A stretch of DNA of 46,175 bases, taken from the NCBI GenBank assembly GCA_035651595.1, contig DASRFJ010000254.1, forward strand, positions 1 through 46,175, read 5' to 3'. Shown here piece after piece: positions 32,306-39,279 of this stretch. Below the pieces are notes generated by a model. It was not told the DNA's origin and searched no databases. It was given only the letters and a program-made list of their open reading frames with translations. The translations under genes and the position numbers were made by a program. Numbering within the stretch: the first letter of the stretch is position 1; each line of letters starts with the position of its first letter. Source of the stretch: JAFARZ01 sp035651595 (GTDB taxonomy: Bacteria; Actinomycetota; Actinomycetes; Streptosporangiales; Streptosporangiaceae).

Positions 32306-33057
32306 ATGCCTGAAATCGAGTTCCTGGCGGCGGAACTGGACGGTGCGGGCTTCGCGGTCGCGGAGCTTGCGGTGGTGAAGAGCGGCTCGTTCAGCGTCGC
32401 CGCGGTTGTGGCATTGCGCGGTGGCGCGGCGATGGGGAGCGATTCTGGGAGCAGCTTGGCCGCATGATCGCCGCGCTGCACACGACCACCGCCGCCGACC
32501 GGTTCGGCTGGCACCGCGACGGCTGGCACGGCCCGGGCCGGATGCGGCAAGTCAACTCGTGGGAGACGGACGGGCACGCGTTCTATGCCCAGCACCGGAT
32601 CCTGCGATGGCTGCCGGAACCGCTGGTGGCGGCGGAGTTCGACCGCGACGAGCGGCGCGCGGTCGAGCGGCTCTGCGCCGCGCTCCCTGAGTTGATCCCG
32701 CCGCACCCGGCGTCGCTGACCCACGGCGACATGTGGATCGGGAACATCCTCGCGGACGGCTCCGGCGAGCCCGCGCTGATCGATCCGGCCGTGTCCTACA
32801 CCTGGCCCGAGATCGATCTGGCCGAGCTGTGGGTCCAGCGCCGGCCGCCCGATTCGGACCGGTTCTTCGCCGTGTACGAGGGGCTCGCCCGCCCGTTCGA
32901 CGGCTGGCGGGAACAGGGTCAGCTACTACGGATCTGGGACTTGTTCAGCACGATCGCCCACGGCTCGGACACATGGGGCGCCGCACGGATCGTGCGCACG
33001 CTCATCGCGCCCTTCCGGCCCAGCATGCCGGGCCACGTTCGCGGCGGCCGGGATTGA
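32306..33057 (+). pseudogene. Fructosamine-kinase/aminoglycoside-phosphotransferase-like remnant
   Basis: An ATG frame at 32306 encodes a plausible kinase N-terminus (MPEIEFLAAELDGAGF) that soon stops. A second frame, open through 32443 as FWEQLGRMIAALHTTTAADRF, continues as the C-lobe. The catalytic loop HGDMWIGNIL and the metal-binding ALIDPAVSYTWPEIDLAELW, typical of fructosamine kinases, are intact. The ATP-binding N-lobe of about 80 residues, including the Gly-rich loop and Lys/Glu pair, is missing, with a frame change between the parts. A catalytically dead remnant is likely. Confidence 0.72.
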
Positions 33058-33269
33058 AATCAAGGTGGACCCGGCCGACGACCATGGAGCCGCCCGGCAG
33101 GTGGGCGGGCAGAACGTCACAAACCGGACGGCTAGCGCGGTCGGCTCCTACGCGACAAGCCCAAAGTCGAAGACCGAGGTGGTCATACGTCGGCTTTTTC
33201 TTCCGCGTAGCTCTTAGTTTCTGCGCTAGCCGCCGTTGGGCAGAGTCCGCCGTGCAGGACCTGGATTCC

Positions 33270-33293
33270 ACGGCCGCTTAAACCAGCGGCCGT
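33270..33293. terminator. GC-rich hairpin upstream of the DUF151 remnant
   Basis: ACGGCCGCT (33270-33278) and AGCGGCCGT (33285-33293) pair perfectly around the loop TAAACC. It lies 18 bases upstream of the next ATG and may act as a terminator or attenuator. Confidence 0.4.
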
Positions 33294-33310
33294 TCGGTAA
33301 ATCCACGGTT

Positions 33311-33640
33311 ATGACAGAAGCCACGGATACCGGCCTGACCGAGATGCGGGTAAGCAAAGTGGTCGGGTTCCGCGGGCCGGACGAGCACGCCATCGAGGCC
33401 ATCGTGCTCGATCGGGCGGACGGGAACCGGCACCTGGTGATCCAGGTCGGAGCCACGGAGGCGTTCAGCCTCGCCGCCATCCTGGGTGGCATCGACTGGC
33501 CGCGGCCGATGACCTACCAGTTCATGGCCGCGCTGCGGGCCGGGCGCACCCTAGAGCTTGGCCTGTTCAGCGACGCCTTCGCCTCGCGTGCCGGCGCATC
33601 GCATCCACCTTCGCCGCGAACGCGACGGGCGTCAAGATAG
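33311..33640 (+). pseudogene. DUF151 (bifunctional nuclease-like) gene truncated at its 3' end
   Basis: The first 75 or so residues carry DUF151 features: MRVSKVVGFRGPDEHAIEAIVL, HLVIQVGATEAFSLAAILGGI and PRPMTYQFMAALRAG. In full members this last segment is followed by a final strand pair. Here the frame instead runs into unrelated text (ASHPPSPRTRRASR) that overlaps the 3' end of the convergent PIN toxin gene by 74 bases. The 3' end appears to have been replaced when the toxin-antitoxin block arrived. Whether the shortened protein folds is unknown. Confidence 0.6.
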
Positions 33641-34085
33641 GGGTTCCGCACCAGGGAGACATCGACAGGAGATCGGTGTCGTTAGAGACGATAAGCAGGG
33701 CTCCGACTTCGGCGGCGAGGTCCAGGATCAGGTTGTCCTCGTGGTCCGGGCACTCATGCACCATCCGGGGCACATCCTCCAGCACGCCTCCCCCGCTCTG
33801 CTCGGCCGCCTCCGAGAGCACGTCAATGTAGGCGCCTGCCTGCGCGCTCTCCCATTTGAAAAGATCCTCTAGAACTCGCCTGACGTTGATGAGGATATGG
33901 GGCGATAGCCAAAGAGCGAACTCGGCGGCATCGACGATGATGCCCATGGCATCAGCGCAGGAATTACCTGAGGTAGGAGGCGGCGACGGCCAAGAACGGA
34001 ACGGGCTGTTGCCGCTGGCGATGGCCGTCACCAGCACATTGACGTCATAGACAACCGCCGTCGGGACAGCTTCCACAGGGCTCAC
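33567..34085 (-). CDS. PIN-domain toxin (VapC-like)
   Basis: The 172-residue protein has the PIN RNase acidic quartet pattern: Asp14 in VVYDVNVLV, the PDHEDNLIL segment with Asp113 and Asp117, and SNDTDLL with Asp136 and Asp138. PIN toxins cleave RNA and are neutralised by a co-expressed antitoxin. The start overlaps the upstream antitoxin stop (ATGA), the classic TA arrangement. A central insertion of about 25 residues (RSWPSPPPTSGNSCADAMG) makes it longer than a minimal VapC. The C-terminus is Arg-rich (RRHARRRRR), perhaps for RNA binding. Confidence 0.85.
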   Translation of the reverse strand: MSPVEAVPTAVVYDVNVLVTAIASGNSPFRSWPSPPPTSGNSCADAMGIIVDAAEFALWLSPHILINVRRVLEDLFKWESAQAGAYIDVLSEAAEQSGGGVLEDVPRMVHECPDHEDNLILDLAAEVGALLIVSNDTDLLSMSPWCGTPILTPVAFAAKVDAMRRHARRRRR

Positions 34086-34348
34086 TGCCCGTTGTCCCCG
34101 AAACCGTCCTTCAGGAACTCCTGAACACGAGTTGAGACTTCCGCGGGTTCGATCCCCAGTTCCGCCGTCCGCTGCTGGCCGTATGCTTGCAGCTCGCGTA
34201 GTCGATCGGCCAGCATGACCGATCGCATGATCCGCAATGTGGCGCGCAGGTAAGCGGACCTGTTGCCGTCACCGAAGTAAGCGACAAGCTCGTCAAGCAG
34301 CGGACGATCTTCGGGCTGTACGGCGAAGCCGAGGGTCTGCGCGCTCAT
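34082..34348 (-). CDS. Antitoxin of the PIN-toxin pair (ribbon-helix-helix type)
   Basis: The 88-residue protein has an N-terminal beta strand (QTLGFAVQPEDRPLL) and helices (NRSAYLRATLRIMRSVML) consistent with a ribbon-helix-helix DNA-binding antitoxin. The acidic C-terminus (EFLKDGFGDNGQ) would bind the toxin. It is the first gene of the module and ends in an ATGA overlap with the toxin. A strong promoter with palindromic sites lies directly upstream, fitting autoregulation by the complex. Confidence 0.78.
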   Translation of the reverse strand: MSAQTLGFAVQPEDRPLLDELVAYFGDGNRSAYLRATLRIMRSVMLADRLRELQAYGQQRTAELGIEPAEVSTRVQEFLKDGFGDNGQ

Positions 34349-34393
34349 GTGATGATTCTAGATGAATCGCATTCCGTATGCAATTTATTGCAT
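34349..34393 (-). promoter_or_regulatory. Promoter and operator of the PIN/RHH toxin-antitoxin module
   Basis: On the minus strand a -35 box TTGCAT (plus-strand 34378-34383) and a -10 box TAGAAT (34355-34360) are separated by exactly 17 bases, with the antitoxin ATG 6 bases after the -10, so the message may be leaderless. ATGCAAT-TT-ATTGCAT (34378-34393) overlaps the -35, and GATTC/GAATC (34354-34368) overlaps the -10. Both are candidate RHH operators. Confidence 0.65.
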
Positions 34394-34400
34394 TCGCTTG

Positions 34401-35408
34401 TCACGACCGGCCGGCCCGCGGATCTGGGGTGACCGCGCATGCCTGGAGGCCGAACGGGTCGGGCGACACGACGCCGGCCAGGTACTCCAGGCAGGTCACC
34501 GGTTCCACCGAGGTCAGCACCAGCTCACTGAACGCCGCCCGCGCGGCCGTCACGCTGACCAGGCAGGGCCGGACGGCCTTGCCCGTCGCGGGGTCGGCCG
34601 AACCGACGCATCCGCTGAACCCGACCGCGTCGACCACTTCCGCCGGTGTCGCCGCGAAGACCGTGTGCAGCACGCGGAGGGCGGCGGCGCAGACGAACCG
34701 CCGGTAACGCTGCCTGATCTCCTCGTCCGGGCGGGGTACCGGCTCGATGATGTCGCGGCTGGCGATGTAGCGGAACGCCCGTGCCGACGGCACGATCCCT
34801 CCTGGCGGGAGTTCGGCGGTCACGTGCACCGTCTTCGGCTCGTAGGCGACCTGATAGTCACGCGGGAACACCTTCAGGTAGCGGGACGCGGCGACCGCGC
34901 GGTCCACGAACCATTCCACCGACTCGCGGTCGCCGTCCGCGAACGCGACGCGCCGCCGGGCAACCTCCGCGTTCTGCGCGGCGGCCCGGGCGTGCTCCCC
35001 GGTGACCTCACGGTCGTGCTTCGCCTTGGCGGCGACGAGCGCCCGGCCTCGCTGCGACTCCGCGCGCAGGTACGCTGTCCGCGCGTTCTCGTATTCGGCG
35101 CGGGCACGGTCAAGCCGCTGCTTGTAACGGGACCGGCCGGTCAGACGGCGCAGCCCGGCCGGCCGCGCGGGGGCGTACGACTCCCAGGCGGGCGCGGTCA
35201 GCGCCACGCCCAGCTGCCCGGGGTCGAACTTGGCGACGGCCGGCGTGACGACCAGCCGGTCGAAACTCAACGGCTCGAGGAGCGTGACGCTGCTGAGCAT
35301 GTCGTCCAGTGCCTTGATCTGCCGCTGCACGGCGGCGGACTTTTCCGTGGCGAGCAGCTCTCCTGCCTGCTTCGCCGCCGCGGTCAGCTCAGCGTCGGTT
35401 CTGGTCAC
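34401..35408 (-). CDS. Protein resembling the N-terminal module of actinobacterial Mrr-type endonucleases
   Basis: The 335-residue protein has no recognised nuclease motif of its own. Its segments RYKQRLDRARAEYENARTAY, then REVTGEHARAAAQNAEVARRR, FPRDYQVAYEPKTVHVTAEL, YIASRDIIEPVPRPDEEIRQ, AALRVLHTVFAATPAEVVDAV, and DPATGKAVRPCLVSV with CLEYLAGVVS resemble the long N-terminal region I recall from actinobacterial restriction-endonuclease-like proteins, where it precedes an Mrr domain. Here it stands alone. A coiled-coil stretch (about 110-165) precedes the globular part. The GTG at 35408 overlaps the WXG100-like gene by 20 bases. It is the last gene of the four-gene operon. Confidence 0.6.
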   Translation of the reverse strand: MTRTDAELTAAAKQAGELLATEKSAAVQRQIKALDDMLSSVTLLEPLSFDRLVVTPAVAKFDPGQLGVALTAPAWESYAPARPAGLRRLTGRSRYKQRLDRARAEYENARTAYLRAESQRGRALVAAKAKHDREVTGEHARAAAQNAEVARRRVAFADGDRESVEWFVDRAVAASRYLKVFPRDYQVAYEPKTVHVTAELPPGGIVPSARAFRYIASRDIIEPVPRPDEEIRQRYRRFVCAAALRVLHTVFAATPAEVVDAVGFSGCVGSADPATGKAVRPCLVSVTAARAAFSELVLTSVEPVTCLEYLAGVVSPDPFGLQACAVTPDPRAGRS

Positions 35409-35694
35409 GCTCGTCCATCCCGATACCGGTATCGAGGTAGGCCTGGAGGCGTTCGATAAGCGCGGCCAGGTGCAGCTGATGGTCTTCGGCGGCGGACAGG
35501 TAGACCTCGATCCCGGGCATGACCTCCTCAAGCGCCTCGCCGAACTGCCGGTACATGTCGTCCCGCCAGACTTCCCCCAGTTCGGTCCAGTGGCTGCGGA
35601 TCATCATGAAGCTCTCCGCCAGGTCGTTGTTGAACCGCAGCAGGTGAGCCCTGAATTCCGTCAGTGCCTCGATGTCGTTGATGACTCCGGACAA
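35389..35694 (-). CDS. WXG100-like small helical protein
   Basis: The 101-residue protein is predicted to form a helical hairpin: an N-terminal helix (INDIEALTEFRAHLLRFNNDLAESFMMI), a central turn with WTELGEVWRDDMY, and a second helix (FGEALEEVMPGIEVYLSAAEDHQLHLAALIERLQAYL). The turn has WRDD in place of the WXG motif. WXG100 proteins are exported by, or pair with, FtsK/EccC-type ATPases, and such an ATPase is encoded two genes upstream. The start is TTG with AGGAG at good spacing, and it overlaps the preceding gene by 34 bases. A role as substrate, scaffold or adaptor of the ATPase is inferred. Confidence 0.68.
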   Translation of the reverse strand: MSGVINDIEALTEFRAHLLRFNNDLAESFMMIRSHWTELGEVWRDDMYRQFGEALEEVMPGIEVYLSAAEDHQLHLAALIERLQAYLDTGIGMDERDQNRR

Positions 35695-36431
35695 GCTCGC
35701 ACTCCTAATCTGTCATCGCTGACTAGCCCCTCGAATTCCGCGGCGAGCTCGTCAAGGCTGACCGCGACGATCTCCGGGTACTTGGCCACGCCCCCGGTCG
35801 CGATGTGCCCCACCCTGCTGTCCAGCGGGATCTCGGCGGCCCGCACGCGCAGTAGCTCGTAGATGGCGCTGGCAACGGGCACGAGCAGCCGGTTGACCTC
35901 CCGGTTCCGTTCGGGGAAGTCCTCGGGAACGTCGCGGAGGACCGCGCGGAGCGTGGCCAGGCTGCCGGCGATTTCCTGGGGCGTCATCCGGGCGTGGATG
36001 CGGCGCAGGTGGTCGTAGTGGCGGTCCCAGACCGCCTTGCCCAGCTGGATGCGCAGGTCAACCGCCGCATTGGCTTCTCCGATGTCGGCCAGTACGGCCG
36101 CCAGCCGACGGACTTCGGCCCACTCGCCCAGGTCCAGCAGCGTCCCGCTCAATGCCATGAGGCTGCCGACGACCCTGGCCCAGGCGATGCCCGCGTCCGC
36201 GTAGGCGTCAAGGAGCGTGTTCTGCTCGAAGGGGCGGGGGCTCTCCGGCGGGTCGGCCAGCAGGCGGGCGCGGCCGGTGGCGAGGAGCAGTTCCCGGGTC
36301 AGGGAAAGGAGCTCTTCGCATTCGGCGGCCAGCGCGCCTGCCCGCTCCTGTTCCCGCACCAGCAGGCGCTGCGCGTAGATGGCCGGCCTGGCGGCGTGCC
36401 GGGCGCGGAGGTATGGGGACATATCGGTCAT
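35661..36431 (-). CDS. Helical hypothetical protein of the FtsK-like operon
   Basis: The 256-residue product starts MTDMSPYLRARHAARPA and is almost entirely helical and charged (EQERAGALAAECEELLSLTRELLLATG; DLGEWAEVRRLAAVLADIGEANAAVDL). It has one Cys in the first half, no signal peptide and no membrane segment. I do not recognise the family. The ATG overlaps the FtsK-like stop (ATGA), and the 3' end overlaps the WXG100-like gene by 34 bases. Such dense coupling points to a complex with fixed stoichiometry. A structural adaptor between the ATPase and the small helical protein is a reasonable guess. Confidence 0.65.
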   Translation of the reverse strand: MTDMSPYLRARHAARPAIYAQRLLVREQERAGALAAECEELLSLTRELLLATGRARLLADPPESPRPFEQNTLLDAYADAGIAWARVVGSLMALSGTLLDLGEWAEVRRLAAVLADIGEANAAVDLRIQLGKAVWDRHYDHLRRIHARMTPQEIAGSLATLRAVLRDVPEDFPERNREVNRLLVPVASAIYELLRVRAAEIPLDSRVGHIATGGVAKYPEIVAVSLDELAAEFEGLVSDDRLGVRACPESSTTSRH

Positions 36432-39118
36432 GCAGGACTCCGAAGGGTGTCGCCATCGCTTGTCAGCCGGGTACTTGTCAGCCGGGCGCTTGCCAGGCGG
36501 GCGGCGTAGGCGCGCAGTGAAGAAATGGAGTAGGGCTTGAACTTCTCGACCTGGTCGATGGGCCACTCGGTGTCCCGGAACAGCGCCCGGTTGTCGTCCA
36601 GGCCGACCGCGGCGGCCACTCCGAGCAGCGCGTCGCTTTCGGCGGGAGAGAACAGGCGCAGCACCGCGCGAAGCCCGAAGCGGGCGATTCCCGCGCGCCG
36701 CAGCGAGCGTTCCGCGGTGCCGTAGCTGTCCGCCCAGGCCACGACGTGAATGCCGACGTCCGGGCCTTTGTCGGCCAGCCGCGCCAGGCGCACCGCGGTC
36801 TCGCTCGGCCGCCCGTAATCGCCTTCGGTGGTCAGCTCGTGCCAGCGGTGCATCCCGGCGACGAGGAAAAACCGCGCCGGCCGCGGCGACTCCGCGGCGA
36901 GCCGTTCGTCGAGGTCCGCGCCGAGTGCCGCGAGTTCTTCGCCGACCGTGGCGCCGTCGCAGATTCGCACGTCGTGCGGGAGGCCGTCGAGAACGCCGAA
37001 GAAGCCGTGATACGGCGAGGAGGGCCGGGCGAAGTGGGCGATGGTGAAACTGGCCTGCGCCGGAGTGCACTGGGTGGCCGCGCTCAGCACGGTGGCAAGC
37101 AGCAGCCCGTGCCCATGTTCCTCGGCGCCCACCACGAGCAGGTTGGACCGCACGTACCGGTCGAAAACCGCGGTGGTCGGCGGCTTGATCTCCAGCGCCT
37201 CCCCCAGCCATGCCGCCACGGCGCCCGGTGGACCTGGGCTGTGCTCGGCCGGCGCGTCCGGGTCGAAGCAGGCTGGGTCGTTCGGAGCAAAGACGGCCGG
37301 CGCATCGGGATCGAAACTGGCCGGCGCGGGATACTCGCGGCCGCCACCCAGCGCCCTGATGCCGGAGATCAGCGCCAGCCGCTCCCTCGTGGGCAGCAGG
37401 GCGAGCCTGGCCACCGGGTTGGCGCCCTCGCCGCGCCGGTCGTTGTAGATCGCGTCACCGGCCCTGATCAGCCGCGTCGCGCCGTCGTTGCCCTCGCCGA
37501 GGATGGCCTGGGACACGCTGGGCTGCATGCAGCCAAGCGCGATCCGCAGCGCCATCTGCTCGTAAACCGGGCGTAGGTACGCGGTGAGCAGCCCGCCCGG
37601 CGACTGAGTGGCGAGCAGCAAATGAAGGCCGAACGCCGCGCCGCGCTTGGCCAGGTCAGCCAGCAGTTGGGCCGCCTCCCTGGCCAGCCGGTCTTCGTGC
37701 GTGAACAGCACCTGGAACTCGTCCATGATCACGAGCGCCCTGGGCAGCGGCTGGCCGGTCTGGCGACGGTAGTCGGTCAGGTCGGTCACCTTCGCCTCGC
37801 GGCACAGCCTTGCGCGGCGGTCGATCTCGTCGTGGAACCGCCGCAGCATGCTCAGCCCGAACTCGCGGTCGGTGCGGGACGTGATCGCGCGGGCGTGCGG
37901 CAGCCGCTCGGTGAGATACGCGTCGAACTCGACCTCCTTGAAGTCGAGCAGGTACAGCTCGAGCTCCTCCGGCGGATACCGCAGGGCGAGCTGGCAGATC
38001 AATACGTGCAGCAGGTTGGTCTTGCCCATCCGGGTGTCGCCGCCGACCAGCCCGTGATGCACGCCGCGGACGCCCAGCACGAAGTGCTGCGACTCGCCGG
38101 TCATCGTCACGCCGATCTGCACGTCCAGCCCGGTGGCGGTGTCGCCGGACCACAGCTGTTCTGACGGTGTCGCTATCTGGCCGAACGTCAGCTCGCGAAT
38201 CCGCAGGTTCGCGGTGGTCCCGACGGCGTCAAGCCACGGATTAGCCCGCGCGGCCGACGGCATCGTGTCCGGTCGCAGCACACACTCGCCCAGATCCGGA
38301 TCATCCCAGGTCAGGTCGCCGTCACGGGTCGTGTTGAGGGTGGTGACGTGGCCACCGATCTCGCTCCCTGGTTCGGCCGTGGCGACGATGTAGAGTCCGG
38401 CCCGGGGCCCGTTGCGGGCCAGCCGGGTCAGCAGCCCCGCGGCCCGGTCGGTGATCCCTTCGGGAAACGCGGTCAGGGCCAGCACAAGGTAGGGCACCGT
38501 GATGCCGACGGTGTTCGCGTTGTAGTCCTCTATCGAGTCGTACACGTTGGTCAGCCGGGTCTGGATGACGCTCACGACATGCCCGGTAAGCGCGCGGAGC
38601 AGGTCCTCGATCTCCTCAGGGCTCGCCGCCACGCCGCCGCCCTGGCCGGAACTGGATACGCGCAGCAACGCGGGCAGCCGCAGGAACGCACTGAGGTAGC
38701 GGCCCTGGCCCGCCGCGTCGGCGAGCGCGAACCGTACTGTTCCAGGGGCCGTTGCCACTGCCAGCCGCAGTGTTATGGCCTGTAGCAAGGATCTGGCTAC
38801 GTCCGGGTCGCCTTCGGTGATCAGCACATGGCCATGCCTGGCGAAGCGGGCAACGGCCGGGAGACGCGCTGTGGTCAGTTCGCCGACCCGGAGCCCGTCT
38901 GGCGGTGCGGCATCGGGATCAGGATGGTAGCGCTCCCAGGCCGGATCGGCGAAGCTACCGAACGACCAGGGGTACTTGGCCACCAGCGCTGTAACGTCGG
39001 GGTGCGAGTCGCCACGCCCGTCCAGGTAATGCTCATGGCAACGCCGCGCCGCCGCCGCCGACCGAACCAGACGATCGTAGCCATACTTGATCTCGCGCTC
39101 GGTAGAGCCGATCGGCAT
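36428..39118 (-). CDS. FtsK/SpoIIIE-EccC-like three-domain ATPase (soluble)
   Basis: The 896-residue protein has three P-loop-like domains. The first (about 78-260) has lost its Walker A (ITEGDPDVARS). The second (about 320-560) is active-looking: Walker A GGDTRMGKT at 359-367, Walker B ALVIMDE at 461-467, and a sensor-like LLLATQSPGG at about 500-508. The third (about 650-850) has a degenerate GAEEHGHG loop. This one-active-of-three layout recalls type VII EccC ATPases, but the usual N-terminal membrane helices are absent, so it is cytoplasmic. It could pump DNA or a protein substrate. It begins at ATG 39118 and is the first gene of the operon, opposite a helicase-nuclease gene. Confidence 0.85.
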   Translation of the reverse strand: MPIGSTEREIKYGYDRLVRSAAAARRCHEHYLDGRGDSHPDVTALVAKYPWSFGSFADPAWERYHPDPDAAPPDGLRVGELTTARLPAVARFARHGHVLITEGDPDVARSLLQAITLRLAVATAPGTVRFALADAAGQGRYLSAFLRLPALLRVSSSGQGGGVAASPEEIEDLLRALTGHVVSVIQTRLTNVYDSIEDYNANTVGITVPYLVLALTAFPEGITDRAAGLLTRLARNGPRAGLYIVATAEPGSEIGGHVTTLNTTRDGDLTWDDPDLGECVLRPDTMPSAARANPWLDAVGTTANLRIRELTFGQIATPSEQLWSGDTATGLDVQIGVTMTGESQHFVLGVRGVHHGLVGGDTRMGKTNLLHVLICQLALRYPPEELELYLLDFKEVEFDAYLTERLPHARAITSRTDREFGLSMLRRFHDEIDRRARLCREAKVTDLTDYRRQTGQPLPRALVIMDEFQVLFTHEDRLAREAAQLLADLAKRGAAFGLHLLLATQSPGGLLTAYLRPVYEQMALRIALGCMQPSVSQAILGEGNDGATRLIRAGDAIYNDRRGEGANPVARLALLPTRERLALISGIRALGGGREYPAPASFDPDAPAVFAPNDPACFDPDAPAEHSPGPPGAVAAWLGEALEIKPPTTAVFDRYVRSNLLVVGAEEHGHGLLLATVLSAATQCTPAQASFTIAHFARPSSPYHGFFGVLDGLPHDVRICDGATVGEELAALGADLDERLAAESPRPARFFLVAGMHRWHELTTEGDYGRPSETAVRLARLADKGPDVGIHVVAWADSYGTAERSLRRAGIARFGLRAVLRLFSPAESDALLGVAAAVGLDDNRALFRDTEWPIDQVEKFKPYSISSLRAYAARLASARLTSTRLTSDGDTLRSPA

Positions 39119-39279
39119 ACGACTCCCTTGTGTCTCCCTCTCCCTTCATGGTCAGTCAGCCATCGGCATTCGACAACCCACGATCCACCCTGAGGGATCC
39201 GGCGTTGACCGGTGACGCGCCACGTGAAGAAAAGAAGATAATGGGGCGCAGACGGTCACGTGCGATCGGAGAAGGCGCA
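39119..39279. promoter_or_regulatory. Divergent promoter region between the FtsK-like operon and the helicase-nuclease
   Basis: These 161 bases separate the two divergent starts and are the only place for both promoters. The right part is purine-rich (GAAAAGAAGATA at 39228-39239). GGAGAAGG (39267-39274) is a clear ribosome binding site for ATG 39280. No strong palindrome is apparent. Confidence 0.45.

Noticed and set aside
35661..37211. Extension of the helical protein frame upstream to 37211
   Set aside because: The extra 260 codons overlap the FtsK-like gene and are Arg/Gly-rich. ATG 36431, in an ATGA overlap, is the natural start.
36428..39118. Classical ESX/type VII secretion locus
   Set aside because: The ATPase has no N-terminal membrane helices and no EccB, EccD, EccE, MycP or EspG-like genes are nearby. 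The locus is therefore described separately.
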